64,000 bases of DNA, taken from contig CAJUJN010000003.1 of NCBI GenBank assembly GCA_910586775.1, positions 1-64,000 on the forward strand, in the 5' to 3' direction. Shown piece by piece: positions 26,066-36,083 of the stretch. The stretch is from an uncultured Acetatifactor sp. (lineage in GTDB: Bacteria; Bacillota; Clostridia; Lachnospirales; Lachnospiraceae). The translations under genes and the position numbers were made by a program. The notes under the pieces are model-generated. The model saw only the letters and a list, made by a program, of their open reading frames with translations. It was not told where the DNA came from and searched no databases. Position 1 is the stretch's first letter; each line of letters opens with the position of its first letter.

Positions 26066-26343
26066 TTCTTTTTTCCTCCGCATTTTATAAAATTTATGTA
26101 AAATACTGATAATATATTACCACCGGATTCTTTTGATTTCAAGTTGAAAATAAGCCTACAGGCATTCAAAATAACATTTGTATACGTGTTTATAAAAAAT
26201 TAAGAATTTGCAGACGGGAGGAGGGAATGGACGTCCGAATGTTTTGCAATCTGAATATTTACAGAAAAGGCAGAATCGGGTACAATAAAGCAAAAGCGCA
26301 TAAATATAAGAAAGATAAGAAGCGCAGAAGAGAGGATTATGAT

Positions 26344-28017
26344 ATGAAGTTTAGGGACATGCCGTATCAGCGTGTTGATTTCGAGCAGGTGGAAAAGGAT
26401 ATGAGGGCGCTGATGGAAGAGTTTGAGAATGCTTCCGGCGGAGAGGAGCAGTTTCAGGTACATCAGAAGTATTATGAGCTGACCGACCAGGTCCACACGC
26501 AGATGACCATAGCCCATATCCGCTATGATGTGGACACCACGGATGAGTTCTACAGCAAAGAGCATGATTATTACAATGAAAAGCGGCCTGTTTTTTATAA
26601 TCTGGTGCTGGAGTATGAGAAGAAGCTGTATGACTCTCCCTGGCGCGCGTACCTGGAGGAGAAAATAGGGCCTGTGGCATTCAAAAATATGGAGCTGTCA
26701 AGGAAGGCCATGGATGAGAAGCTGATTCCCCTGATGCAGGAAGAGAATGCCCTGACTACGGAGTACAATAAGCTGATTGCCGGGGCGAAGATTGAATTTG
26801 ACGGCAAGGTTTTGAATCTGTCACTGATGCGACCCTACCTGATTCATTCTGACAGAAGTGTCAGGGAGGCTGCGCATAAAAAACAGAGTGCGTTTTTTGC
26901 GGCAAATGCGGAGAAGCTGGATGAAATATATGACAAGCTGGTAAAGAACCGCACTGCTCAGGCCCGTGAGCTCGGCTATGAGAATTATCTGGAGCTTGGC
27001 TATTACCGGATGAACAGAAACTGCTATGGCAAGGAGGAGGTGGAGTCTTTCCGCAGCCAGATCAAAAAATACTTTGTTCCCTTTGCCGAGAAGCTGCATG
27101 ACCGCAGAAGGCAGAGGCTGGGGCTGGACAAGCTGACCTATATGGATGCCGCCGTTTATTTTAAAGAGGGAAATCCGGTGCCTTTCGGCACGCCTGACGA
27201 GATTCTGGCAGCAGGGCAGAAGATGTACAGTGAGCTGTCTCCGGAGACGAAGGAATTCTATGACTTTATGATGGAGAATGAGCTTTTTGATGTCCTGGGG
27301 CGGAAGACAAAGCGGGCAGGCGGATATATGACATATATGCCGGTTTACCATTCTCCTTTTGTGTTTGCCAATTTTAACGGTACCAGCGGTGACGTGGATG
27401 TCATAACCCATGAATGCGGGCATGCGTTCCAGGGGTATTTGTCCGGCAGGGACCCCATCCGGGAGCATTCCGACATTACCATGGAGACGGCGGAAATCCA
27501 CTCCATGTCCATGGAATTTTTCACCCAGAAATGGATGGAGCTCTTCTTCGGCGACAGGGCTCAGGACTATATCGAGATGCATCTGGAGGATTCCGCGGCA
27601 TTCATTCCCTATGGGTGCATGGTGGACGAGTTCCAGCATATCGTGTACGCAAATCCTGATATGACACCGTCCGAGAGGCATGCGGCATGGCTGAAGCTGG
27701 AGCATGAGTACAGGCCTCACCAGGATTACGGCGATGATGAGTTTATGGGGAAGGGCGGCTTCTGGCAGAAACAGCAGCATATTTATAATTCTCCTTTTTA
27801 CTATATCGACTACAGCCTGGCACAGTCCTGCGCGCTGCAGTATAAGGTGAAAATGGATGAGGATTTCGATACCGCCTGGGAGAGTTATCTGAAGCTGTGC
27901 AGGCTTTCCGCATCGGATTTCTTTACCAATATGGTGAAGGAAGTGGGGCTCATGAGTCCTTTTGAGCCCGGCTGTATCAAAAATATTGTGGAAAAACTTG
28001 AAAAATATGTGAAATAG
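26344..28017 (+). CDS. M3-family oligoendopeptidase
   Basis: A 557-residue cytoplasmic zinc metallopeptidase of the PepF/thimet group that degrades short peptides. The zinc site HECGH lies at residues 356-360 (VDVITHECGHAFQG) and the third ligand Glu in METAEIHSM about 25 residues later. The long helical N-terminus and the motif HIYNSPFYYIDYSLAQSCALQ complete the M3 pattern. The start at 26344 has GAGAGG upstream; an in-frame ATG 117 bp earlier would add a highly basic segment without a ribosome site. No terminator is visible before the PrsA-like gene 152 bp downstream. Confidence 0.92.
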   Translation: MKFRDMPYQRVDFEQVEKDMRALMEEFENASGGEEQFQVHQKYYELTDQVHTQMTIAHIRYDVDTTDEFYSKEHDYYNEKRPVFYNLVLEYEKKLYDSPWRAYLEEKIGPVAFKNMELSRKAMDEKLIPLMQEENALTTEYNKLIAGAKIEFDGKVLNLSLMRPYLIHSDRSVREAAHKKQSAFFAANAEKLDEIYDKLVKNRTAQARELGYENYLELGYYRMNRNCYGKEEVESFRSQIKKYFVPFAEKLHDRRRQRLGLDKLTYMDAAVYFKEGNPVPFGTPDEILAAGQKMYSELSPETKEFYDFMMENELFDVLGRKTKRAGGYMTYMPVYHSPFVFANFNGTSGDVDVITHECGHAFQGYLSGRDPIREHSDITMETAEIHSMSMEFFTQKWMELFFGDRAQDYIEMHLEDSAAFIPYGCMVDEFQHIVYANPDMTPSERHAAWLKLEHEYRPHQDYGDDEFMGKGGFWQKQQHIYNSPFYYIDYSLAQSCALQYKVKMDEDFDTAWESYLKLCRLSASDFFTNMVKEVGLMSPFEPGCIKNIVEKLEKYVK

Positions 28018-28169
28018 CTTCCCATTTTGCAAAAAATGCTGTAAAATATATACTTGCCACAAATATGGCGTACAAACCCGGTAAGCGGCGAGCTTATCCG
28101 CATGACAGGCACATACAGGACGCCGTCTGCGCCGGACAGTGAAAATCAGGGAAGGGAGAAATTTATATC

Positions 28170-29840
28170 ATGCCTAATAAAGAAACACAGAATACCGGGC
28201 AGGAACCAGAGAAGGTAGTTACGAAATATGACCTGAAAATGCAGCGGAGGAAGGAGCAGAAGGAAAAGGCTGCCAGAGAAGAGAAGATCAGCCGTATCAT
28301 CGGGATTGCGGTGGTGGTCGCCCTGGTGTGCATCGTCGCTTCTTTTCCCATCAGAAATTATCTGACTGTCAACGGGACATATGCAACTGTAAACGGAGAG
28401 AAGATATCGAGGGTTGAGTTTGATTTCAACTATAATATGGCCCGTACCAGCTATCTGAACCAGTATGGCGCTTATCTGAGCTATTTCGGACTGGATATGA
28501 GCAGTGACCTGGATTCGCAGATGTATTCCGATACGCTTACATGGGGAGATTACTTTGATGAGCTGGCGGTGCAGAATATTGCCCGCAACAAGGGGCTGGA
28601 GAAGGAGGCAAAGGCAGAAGGCTTTGCCTATGATGTAGCCGAGGATTATCAGGAGTTTCAGGAAGCGCTGAAGGATGCGGCTTCCGGAGCCGGGAGCACT
28701 GTGAAAAATTACGTGAAACAGCTCTACGGGCCTTATGCTACGGAAAGCAGGGTGAAGCCGTATCTTGAGAACAGCTTTTACATCAGCGCTTACAGCGAGG
28801 CAGTTGCGGACAGGCTTACGCCTTCCATGGAAGAGATTCAGAGTTACTATGACGAGAACAAGGGAACATATGATTCGGTTGACTACTACAGTGAGACAGT
28901 AGATGCCGAGCTGCCCACGGAGCCGACGGAGCTGGCAGACCCTGTGGAGCCGGAAGAGGACGAAGCGGAAGGCGATGGGGAGGATGGAGCCGACGGAGAG
29001 GAAGAGGCTTATCAGCCTTCAGAAGCCGAGATTGAGGCAGCTATGGAAAAAGCAAAGGCGGAGGCGGACAGGCTTGAGAGTACGCTTCAGGCAGACAGTG
29101 AGTTGGTTACCAATGCAAAGAAGTCGGCAGTCAGCTACCTGATCGGCGACTGGCTGTTTGATGAGGAGAGAAAGCAGGGGGATACGACTGTGATTGAAGA
29201 TTCCACAAACCACAGATATTATGTGGTGGGATTTGAGGGCCGTTATCTGGACGAGACGCCTTCTGTGGATATTCGCGTGACGCTGACTGCGGAGGATAAC
29301 GGGCAGGCTATTCTGGATGAGTGGAAAGCAGGCGCTGCCACTGAGGAAAGCTTTGCGGAAATCTGTGACAAGTACAATGACCCGGAAGTTACATCTGTTG
29401 AGGGCGGTCTGCTGGAAGGGGCACTGACTTCCGATGTGCCTGAGGAACTGGCGGAGTGGCTGAAAGACAGCGGCCGCGCAGAGGGTGACACGACTGTCAT
29501 TTCTCCGGAGTCCGACCAATATACTTATGTGGTGTACTATGTGGGCGACAATGATGCCGAATGGATCCAGAGCATCAGGAATACTCTGCTGAATCAGAAA
29601 GTTTCCGAATACATGGCGGCTTTTGCGGAAAATATAGATGTGCAGGACCCTAAGGGCAATCTGCGGTATATTGACATCCGTGCCGAGGAAGCAGCCGCCA
29701 GCGCAGCTGCGGAAGCCGAAAGTGCTTCTGCGGACTCGGAGGGCGGTGATGATTCCGATTCGTCTGAGGCGGGTTCTGAGGATGGTGAAGGTTCCGATCC
29801 GGCAGAGTCCTCCGAAGGCGAGGCGGATTCTGAAGGCTGA
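28170..29840 (+). CDS. Membrane-anchored PrsA/SurA-like peptidyl-prolyl isomerase
   Basis: A 556-residue exported foldase. A charged cytoplasmic N-terminus is followed by one helix (about residues 42-60). A SurA-N/trigger-like helical chaperone region spans about 70-225 and a parvulin-type PPIase domain about 366-460 (ICDKYNDPEVTSVEGGLLEG, then ELAEWLKDSGRAEGD). Two very acidic low-complexity segments are notable: a Glu/Asp insert at about 245-275 between the domains, and the last ~50 residues of Ala/Ser/Asp/Glu repeats. Unlike PrsA it has no lipobox and seems to stay as an uncleaved signal anchor. It probably helps secreted proteins fold. A strong terminator follows. Confidence 0.82.
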   Translation: MPNKETQNTGQEPEKVVTKYDLKMQRRKEQKEKAAREEKISRIIGIAVVVALVCIVASFPIRNYLTVNGTYATVNGEKISRVEFDFNYNMARTSYLNQYGAYLSYFGLDMSSDLDSQMYSDTLTWGDYFDELAVQNIARNKGLEKEAKAEGFAYDVAEDYQEFQEALKDAASGAGSTVKNYVKQLYGPYATESRVKPYLENSFYISAYSEAVADRLTPSMEEIQSYYDENKGTYDSVDYYSETVDAELPTEPTELADPVEPEEDEAEGDGEDGADGEEEAYQPSEAEIEAAMEKAKAEADRLESTLQADSELVTNAKKSAVSYLIGDWLFDEERKQGDTTVIEDSTNHRYYVVGFEGRYLDETPSVDIRVTLTAEDNGQAILDEWKAGAATEESFAEICDKYNDPEVTSVEGGLLEGALTSDVPEELAEWLKDSGRAEGDTTVISPESDQYTYVVYYVGDNDAEWIQSIRNTLLNQKVSEYMAAFAENIDVQDPKGNLRYIDIRAEEAAASAAAEAESASADSEGGDDSDSSEAGSEDGEGSDPAESSEGEADSEG

Positions 29841-29931
29841 TGTTGTATCCGGCGGTAAGGCAGCCTGTAGGGCCCGGCAGATGAATTGGGGTGCGCTGCG
29901 CAGTTCTTATGGATTATCAATAAAGCGTGGA

Positions 29932-29961
29932 AGGCGGCGGTGTATTTTCCGCCGCCTTTTT
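29932..29961 (+). terminator. Rho-independent terminator
   Basis: AGGCGGCGG (29932-29940) pairs perfectly with 29949-29957 around an 8-base loop and runs into TTTTT, 91 bp after the foldase gene. Confidence 0.85.
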
Positions 29962-30029
29962 ATGACAGGGCCGTCATGTGAGGCGGCAGAAAACAGTGAC
30001 GGAATAATTCGTACCTGAGAGAGGAATGC

Positions 30030-30833
30030 ATGAAGACAAAAGCACTGGTACTGGATATAGACGGAACCCTGACGAATTCAAAGAAAGAAATCACACCGGC
30101 CACAAAAGCGGCCATTCAAAACATTCTGGAACGAGGGCATAAAGTCGTCCTGGCTTCGGGCCGTCCGGCCTATGGAATGCGGCGTTATGCGGATGAGCTT
30201 GAACTGAAGCGATACGGGGGCTATCTGTTGTCCCACAACGGTGCCAGGGTGCTGGATTACCGCACAGGGAAAGTGATTTTTCAGAAGGCGCTGCCGCTGG
30301 AGTTGCTTCCGGATCTGTATGACTTTGCGGCAGAGCATGGCTGCGGGCTTGCCACCCATTCCGAAGATACGGTGATTTCGGCCTTTTCCCCTGATGCTTA
30401 TGTGGCGCTGGAGGCGCGTATCAACGGGATGCCGGTGAGGGAAGCGGAGCGGTTTGCGGATGATGTGGATTTTGACATTTACAAATGTTTTATGACGGCG
30501 GATGGTGAAAAGGCAGCCGTGCTGGAAAAGAAATTACAGGAAATCTGCGGCTCCCGGGCCTCTGTCTACCGGTCCGAAGCATTTTTCATTGAAATCGTGC
30601 CGAAGGATGTGGATAAGGGGGATTCTCTGGCAAGGCTGACGGATAACATCGGCATAAACCGGGAGGATGTGGTCTGCTGCGGGGACGGGTTTAATGACAT
30701 CTCAATGCTCCGTTATGCCGGTGTGGGGGTGGCAATGGGAAATGCTCAGCCTCCGGTAAAAGAAGCCGCGGATTATGTGACTGCCGGCAATGATGAGGAC
30801 GGACTGGTGCAGGTCATCCGGCGGTTCATTTGA
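30030..30833 (+). CDS. Cof-type HAD-IIB phosphatase
   Basis: A 267-residue cytoplasmic hydrolase for small phosphorylated metabolites, typically sugar phosphates. Motif I DIDGTLT puts the nucleophile at Asp9 and the acid at Asp11. Motif II is SGR, motif III the conserved Lys in KDVDKGD, and motif IV GDGFNDISML. The cap domain between motifs II and III is the IIB type. The start follows GAGAGGAA by a few bases. It is separated from cca by a 195-bp gap carrying an intergenic repeat. The exact substrate cannot be read. Confidence 0.9.
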   Translation: MKTKALVLDIDGTLTNSKKEITPATKAAIQNILERGHKVVLASGRPAYGMRRYADELELKRYGGYLLSHNGARVLDYRTGKVIFQKALPLELLPDLYDFAAEHGCGLATHSEDTVISAFSPDAYVALEARINGMPVREAERFADDVDFDIYKCFMTADGEKAAVLEKKLQEICGSRASVYRSEAFFIEIVPKDVDKGDSLARLTDNIGINREDVVCCGDGFNDISMLRYAGVGVAMGNAQPPVKEAADYVTAGNDEDGLVQVIRRFI

Positions 30834-30869
30834 GTATATTAAAGGCATGATTTTGTGATGAAAAATATA

Positions 30870-30929
30870 TTGCGGAAGCGAGTATTCGTTATGCATTTGC
30901 GTCGGCGAGTGTTTTTGGACGTGAGTATA
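30870..30929 (+). repeat. Intergenic repeat fragment, TATACTC/GAGTATA family
   Basis: TTGCGGAAGCGAG...TCGTTATGCATTT (30870-30898) resembles the core at 56190-56216 (ATGCGGAAGCGCT...TCGTTATACATTT). GTTTTTGGACGTGAGTATA (30911-30929) is the right-end motif of the same family. It fills the gap between the HAD and cca genes. Confidence 0.5.
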
Positions 30930-31028
30930 TGTGGAAGGGCTGACTCTATGTGAAGCTTAAGAGGCGGATTATGCAGGACGGGAATTCAGGCCGCAGCCGG
31001 GGGGCAGAAAAGGAATTAAGGTGGCAGT

Positions 31029-32378
31029 ATGAAGCATGATATCAGGATAAGGATGCCGCAAAAGGGACAATATATTATAAATACGCTTGAAAACGCCGGA
31101 TTTGAGGCTTATGCGGTAGGCGGATGCGTGCGGGACTGCATCCTGCGCAGGCAGCCGGAAGACTGGGATATTACCACATCAGCGAAGCCGGAACAGGTGA
31201 AAGAGCTTTTCCCCAGAACCATCGACACAGGACTGCAGCATGGGACGGTGACTGTCATGCTGGATAAGGAAGGCTTTGAAGTGACAACTTACCGTCTTGA
31301 CGGAGAATATGAGGATGGCAGGCATCCGAAGACGGTTACATTTACATCTGACCTGGAGGAGGATTTAAAGCGCAGGGATCTGACCATCAATGCCATGGCC
31401 TACAATGACCGGGAAGGGCTGGTGGATTTGTTTGGCGGTATGGAGGACCTGGAAGCGGGGATTATCCGCTGTGTGGGGAAGCCTGAGGAACGTTTTCAGG
31501 AAGATGCGCTGCGCATCCTGAGGGCAATCCGTTTTTCGGCCCAGCTGGGCTATGGGATTGAAGCGGAGACTCTTGCGGCAATCCGCCAGATGGCACCCAC
31601 TCTGAACAAAATCAGCGGGGAGCGGATTCAGGTGGAGCTGGTAAAGTTATTGGTGTCACCTCATCCGGAGTATCTCAGAACCGCATATGACAATGGTGTC
31701 ACAAGGGTGTTCCTGCCGGAATTTGATAAATGCATGGAGACGGCGCAGAATCATCCCCATCATTGCTGCAGTGTGGGAGAGCATATTCTGCATTCCCTGA
31801 GCGAGACAGAGGCTGACAGAGTGCTGCGTCTCGCCATGCTGTTTCACGACATGGGAAAGCCGGCTGTCCTGACCGTGGACGAGGATGGCATCACTCATTT
31901 TCACGGACATGCGGCAGTCAGCGCGGATATGGCAAAAACAATCCTGCAGCGGCTGAAATTTGACAATGATACCATTCACAGGGTATGCAGGCTGGTTTTG
32001 TACCATGATTACGGAAACGGAATCCGGGCGGATAAAGGAAAAGTCCGAAGGGCGCTGAACAAAATCGGTGCGGACGCTTTCCCCGGGCTGCTTGCCGTAA
32101 GGCGCGCCGATATCATGGCTCAGAGCGATTATCAGCGGCAGGAGAAGCTGGAAAATCTGGACAGATGGCAGAAACTTTATGAGGAGATACTGGAAAAGCA
32201 GGAATGTGTCTCTTTAAAGGACCTGGCGGTAGACGGCTCCGACCTGATTGCTGCGGGGTGGAAACCGGGCAAAGCCCTGGGGGAAACCCTTCAGAAGCTT
32301 CTTGAGCTGGTGTTGGAGGAGCCGGAGCGGAATACCAGAAAGCAGCTGCTGGAAGAGGCGGAGCGCTTGAAAAGATAG
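31029..32378 (+). CDS. cca: CCA tRNA nucleotidyltransferase
   Basis: A 449-residue enzyme that adds or repairs the 3' CCA end of tRNAs. The class II nucleotidyltransferase head has GGCVRD (residues 31-36) and the metal-binding Asp pair in DWDIT (45 and 47). RRDLTINAMAY, the RNA-binding motif ERFQEDALRILRAIRF and a C-terminal HD domain (LFHDMGKP, then HFHGHAAVSA) follow. Bacterial CCA enzymes with an HD domain often have added phosphatase or phosphodiesterase activity. The ATG is preceded by AAGGTGG. The downstream gene begins about 100 bp later with no terminator between. Confidence 0.95.
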   Translation: MKHDIRIRMPQKGQYIINTLENAGFEAYAVGGCVRDCILRRQPEDWDITTSAKPEQVKELFPRTIDTGLQHGTVTVMLDKEGFEVTTYRLDGEYEDGRHPKTVTFTSDLEEDLKRRDLTINAMAYNDREGLVDLFGGMEDLEAGIIRCVGKPEERFQEDALRILRAIRFSAQLGYGIEAETLAAIRQMAPTLNKISGERIQVELVKLLVSPHPEYLRTAYDNGVTRVFLPEFDKCMETAQNHPHHCCSVGEHILHSLSETEADRVLRLAMLFHDMGKPAVLTVDEDGITHFHGHAAVSADMAKTILQRLKFDNDTIHRVCRLVLYHDYGNGIRADKGKVRRALNKIGADAFPGLLAVRRADIMAQSDYQRQEKLENLDRWQKLYEEILEKQECVSLKDLAVDGSDLIAAGWKPGKALGETLQKLLELVLEEPERNTRKQLLEEAERLKR

Positions 32379-32478
32379 ATGAAAGCAGTAACATACTTTC
32401 AGGAATCCTCTCATATGATAGGTTATAAACCGGACTGGGGACAGTGCGGGCAAGAAACCGAATCAGGAGGGGCCGGAA

Positions 32479-33546
32479 GTGAATGACAGGGCAGTTGAGT
32501 TACTGGAACAATATGAGATCGAGGTGCTTCGCACCAGAAAAGGCAGGGGTGCGATTCTGTGTGAGACCAATCGGGGATGCCTGATTTTGAAAGAATATGC
32601 AGGGAGCCAGGAGCGGATAGCGCTGCAGGACAGATTGCTGAAGCAGGTGGCGGAGGCGGGCCTGGTGCAGGCGGAGATGATCGTGCCGGACAGGGAAGGC
32701 GCGTTGTTTGTCAGGGATAACGACGGCATAAAGTACGTGCTGAAGACATGGCAGGACGGCAGGGAATGTAACATTCATGACAGAGGGGAATGTGTGGAGG
32801 CGGTACGGCTTCTGGCCAGACTTCATGAGAATATGACACTGTCCTCGGATGTGCCCGGCCTTCCGGAGGCTTTTTCGGCGGAAAAGGATTATGACAAGAG
32901 GAACAGAGAGCTGAAAAGGGTGCGGAATTATCTGCAGCAGAAGAAGCAGAAGTCCTGGTTTGAGCTGAATCTGCGAAAGGCCCTGGACGGTTTTCTGGAA
33001 CAGGCTTTGGAGGTGACGGAGGAATGGAAGGAATATGCTGACCTGCCGGCGGAGGGCGGGCAGGGGACGGTGTCCGTGGATGGTACGGGAAGTGACATAA
33101 CTGTCAGGAAAAACGAGGAGAGTACTGCGGATGGAGGAACGGTGCGTTTCTGCCATGGAGATTATCAGTATCACAATATCCTTCAGGGCAGCGGCGGCTG
33201 GTTTCTGGTCAACTTTGAGAAGTATCAGCGTGATAACCCTGTCAGGGACCTGTACCTGCTGCTGAGAAAGCTTCTGGAGAAGGAAAACTGGTCTGTATCG
33301 CTGGGGGCGGAATTGCTGGAGGTTTATGAAAAGGAGCACCCCATCAGCGCACACAGCCAGATTGACCTGTATTACCGTCTGGCTTATCCGGAAAAATTCT
33401 GGAAGATAGCCAATTTCTACTATAATTCCGGAAAGTCGTGGATTCCGGGCAAAAATCAGGAAAAATTGGAAAAAGTCATGGCGCAGGAGAAGGAAAAGCA
33501 GCATTTCCTGGATGAAGTATTTCGGGATGTCAGCCAACTGCGCTGA
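32479..33546 (+). CDS. CotS-family spore coat protein with kinase-like fold
   Basis: A 355-residue protein of the CotS/YutH-type family, related to aminoglycoside phosphotransferases and associated with the spore coat in Bacillus and Clostridium. Visible features are the N-terminal lobe with RGCLILKEY, the catalytic-loop-like CHGDYQYHNIL, and NFEKYQRDNPVRDLYLLLRK where kinases have the metal-binding DFD-type Asp (here Asn-Phe-Glu, so activity is doubtful). A linker of about 30 residues (about 195-220) precedes the catalytic loop. Translation starts at GTG with an AGGAGGGG site. It is one sign that the organism sporulates. Confidence 0.85.
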   Translation: MNDRAVELLEQYEIEVLRTRKGRGAILCETNRGCLILKEYAGSQERIALQDRLLKQVAEAGLVQAEMIVPDREGALFVRDNDGIKYVLKTWQDGRECNIHDRGECVEAVRLLARLHENMTLSSDVPGLPEAFSAEKDYDKRNRELKRVRNYLQQKKQKSWFELNLRKALDGFLEQALEVTEEWKEYADLPAEGGQGTVSVDGTGSDITVRKNEESTADGGTVRFCHGDYQYHNILQGSGGWFLVNFEKYQRDNPVRDLYLLLRKLLEKENWSVSLGAELLEVYEKEHPISAHSQIDLYYRLAYPEKFWKIANFYYNSGKSWIPGKNQEKLEKVMAQEKEKQHFLDEVFRDVSQLR

Positions 33547-33768
33547 AGGGTATGAATGTGTATGGCCCATATGGGCGTAAGACTGCTGCCCATAGAAACA
33601 GGAACATATCGGGATAAAATTAAGAAGAGACAGGGATGGCATGTTATGACAACAACCTGCCGCGCATATATCAAGAAGCGGTATTTCGGCCGGTGCGGAG
33701 AAGGAAGAGGCAGTTATAACAGAAACAGAATGCATGGATGCGCAAAAGAAAAATACGGAGAGCGATGT

Positions 33769-35310
33769 ATGATAAAGAGAGTTAGAAAGAACGAAAAAAA
33801 GAAAAGAAGCGTGTATGCATCAGTTTTTGCCCTAATGATAACAGCATTTTTATTATCGGGCTGTGCGCTGTCATTCCCGTGGAATGGAGGCAGGCCCACA
33901 CCGTCGCCTGTGCCGGAACAGATTGATACGGGCTTTGTGGTTACCGGCCCGGAGAGTTTTGATTCCGCGGATACCGCGATTCTGGTGGAGCGGGATGAGA
34001 AAGAGAACCTGGTAACGTTTCTGAATCTGGACCTGGGGCGCAGATACACCCTGTCCATGGACGGTACCACCAAGCTGTATGACAAGTACGGCGGAGCGGT
34101 TTCCGTCAGCCAGATTCAGAAGGGCGATATCGTGGATATCACATTTCTGAAATCGAAAAAGCATCTGGTTACCATGCAGCTGTCTGCTCAAAGCTGGACT
34201 TATCCCGATGTGGCATGGTATGCGTTCGATACGGCGAGGGGAGAGGTGACCATCGGGGAGGAGACCTACAAGCTGACTTCCAATACCCAGTATCTGTCCG
34301 AGGGCAAAAACATTGAGCTGATGGATTTGAATGCTGCAGATATACTGAGTTTTCAGGGGATAGGCAGTCAGGTTCTCAGTGTCCGTGTGGAAAGGGGGCA
34401 TGGGTATCTGCGCCTGGTGAACGGTGAGAAATTTGTGGGCGGATGGATTGAGGTAGGCGAGGCTATGATACAGCGGATAACGGAGGATATGCTGCTCCTG
34501 GTGCCGGAGGGAAGCTATCAGGTCAATATCACCAACCGAGGGGGCGGCGGCATTAAAAATGTGGAAATCGCCCGAAATAAGGAGTCTGTGCTGGATATCG
34601 GAGACCTGGAAATACCGGAGCCTCAGACAGGGATGGTGCTGTTTTCTCTGACGCCTTCCGATGCCCAGCTCTATATTGACGGCGAGGCGGCGGATGCTTC
34701 CGGCCCGGTTACGCTGGAATACGGGCTTCATCAGATGATCGTGCGCGCGGACGGCTATCAGTCCATTACACAATATATCCGCGTGGCACAGGAATCCGCA
34801 AGCTTTGATATTGTGATGGAAGCCGTGGAAACGGCTATCGAGGAAGAGGAGAGCAGTACGGACCCGGATGCCACAGCCACACCGGATCCCATTACGGATT
34901 ACTATAAAGTATACATCAATGCGCCGGAAGGGGCGGAGGTGTATCTGGACGGGCACTATGTAGGCATTTCACCCTGCAGCTTCAGGAAAGAGGAAGGCAC
35001 GCATGTGCTTATACTGCGGAAAAAGGGATATGAGACCAGAAGCTATACATTGCAGATTGACGGTGCGGAAAAGGATATGTCCTACTCCTTTGCAGATTTG
35101 CTGAAATATGGTTCGGAGGAGGAAACCGCAAGTCCGACGCCGGATGCGGGCGCTTCGCCCACGCCCACGCCTGAGCCGTCCCCCACGCCCGGGCCGACAG
35201 CCGCACCAACATCCACGCCCGGGCCGACAGCCACACCAACACCCACGCCCGAGCCGACAGCCACACCAACACCCACGCCGAGCCCGGAGCCGGCATCCGA
35301 TACAAACTGA
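33769..35310 (+). CDS. PEGA-domain lipoprotein
   Basis: A 513-residue surface lipoprotein. The signal peptide ends in LLSGC (Cys32). Residues about 45-280 hold beta-rich segments with an unassigned fold. Two PEGA domains follow at about 288-354 (LFSLTPSDAQLYIDGE) and 379-443 (INAPEGAEVYLDGHYVGISP, then KKGYE). The C-terminus is a Thr/Pro repeat tail. PEGA modules are thought to bind wall or surface glycans. The start at 33769 is chosen because it begins the signal peptide and has GGAG upstream; the frame is open further upstream but without signal features. It sits just ahead of the HU gene and is not obviously linked to it in function. Confidence 0.8.
   Translation: MIKRVRKNEKKKRSVYASVFALMITAFLLSGCALSFPWNGGRPTPSPVPEQIDTGFVVTGPESFDSADTAILVERDEKENLVTFLNLDLGRRYTLSMDGTTKLYDKYGGAVSVSQIQKGDIVDITFLKSKKHLVTMQLSAQSWTYPDVAWYAFDTARGEVTIGEETYKLTSNTQYLSEGKNIELMDLNAADILSFQGIGSQVLSVRVERGHGYLRLVNGEKFVGGWIEVGEAMIQRITEDMLLLVPEGSYQVNITNRGGGGIKNVEIARNKESVLDIGDLEIPEPQTGMVLFSLTPSDAQLYIDGEAADASGPVTLEYGLHQMIVRADGYQSITQYIRVAQESASFDIVMEAVETAIEEEESSTDPDATATPDPITDYYKVYINAPEGAEVYLDGHYVGISPCSFRKEEGTHVLILRKKGYETRSYTLQIDGAEKDMSYSFADLLKYGSEEETASPTPDAGASPTPTPEPSPTPGPTAAPTSTPGPTATPTPTPEPTATPTPTPSPEPASDTN
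35150..35290 (+). repeat. Thr/Pro-coding tandem repeat in the PEGA lipoprotein
   Basis: Near-identical 30-36 bp units encode TPTPEPTA/TPGPTA repeats at the C-terminus of the PEGA protein. The protein ends in this tail with no membrane anchor after it, so the tail extends outward from the lipid-anchored N-terminus. Length variation by slippage is likely. Confidence 0.75.
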
Positions 35311-35485
35311 TGCTGTTTTCCGCAGGCTGCAGTTATAAAGCGTATCCGGGCACTTTACTGGCAGAAATATGCGGGGAGAACGTGTGTGAAATCTCTGTCA
35401 GGGCTGTTTTGGAACGGCTGTCAGGGTTACGGGGCGGCGAATCGTATAAAACTGCGTATTTTTGCGGCGTGTCTGGAAAAATTCC

Positions 35486-35514
35486 TTGACAAACAAGTGA
35501 AAACCATATATAAA
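35486..35514 (+). promoter_or_regulatory. Strong sigma-A promoter of the HU gene
   Basis: TTGACA (35486-35491), 17 bp, TATAAA (35509-35514): a near-perfect promoter 75 bp before the HU start codon, fitting an abundant nucleoid protein. Confidence 0.8.
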
Positions 35515-35588
35515 TATTTATAGACGTTTCAGAGAGAAATCTTGGAAATGAAATGTACAAAAATGAAGACTCATATAGGAGGAGCAAT

Positions 35589-35864
35589 ATGAACAAGACA
35601 GAATTAATCGTTGCCATGGCTGACCAGGCTGGAATCTCCAGGAAAGATGCCGAGAAAGCGCTGAAAGCCTTCACGGATGTTGTTGCTGACGAATTGAAGA
35701 AGGGCGGGAAAGTCCAGCTGGTAGGTTTCGGTACCTTTGAGGTATCTGAGAGGGCAGCCAGGGAGGGAAGGAATCCTCAGACGAAAGAGACGATACAAAT
35801 CGAAGCGTCCAAGGCTCCCAAGTTTAAGGCCGGCAAGGCTTTAAAGGACATGGTGAACGAATAA
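35589..35864 (+). CDS. hup: HU-type DNA-binding protein
   Basis: A 91-residue histone-like dimeric protein that bends DNA and organises the nucleoid. The full HU pattern is present: MNKTELI at the start, VGFGTFEVSERAAREGRNPQT in the DNA-binding arms, and KAPKFKAGKALKDMV at the C-terminus. The start at 35589 follows AGGAGG by 6 bases. It is placed just upstream of rqcP, as in other Clostridia. A long-loop terminator at 35931 separates the two. Confidence 0.95.
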   Translation: MNKTELIVAMADQAGISRKDAEKALKAFTDVVADELKKGGKVQLVGFGTFEVSERAAREGRNPQTKETIQIEASKAPKFKAGKALKDMVNE

Positions 35865-35930
35865 GGTGTCATCAGTTCATAAGGAAATGGCTGATTTTGT
35901 AATCAGTTCCTGAGAAATACAAAGTATAAA

Positions 35931-35985
35931 AAGCCCGGTGTGTGTTCCGCGTTTCAAGGTACCGAAGAACAGCCACCGGGTTTTC
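35931..35985 (+). terminator. Probable terminator after HU
   Basis: CCCGGTG (35934-35940) pairs with CACCGGG (35974-35980), extended by AA/TT, and is followed by TTTT. The 33-base loop is long, so efficiency is uncertain. Confidence 0.6.
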
Positions 35986-36083
35986 CGTCTCTATGGGGAC
36001 GGCAAGGATGATTTTTCGCACGGGACATTTGCTGTCCGGTACGGAGCGGACAGCTGTGAGGCGCTGTCCGGGGAGGTTGTGTT

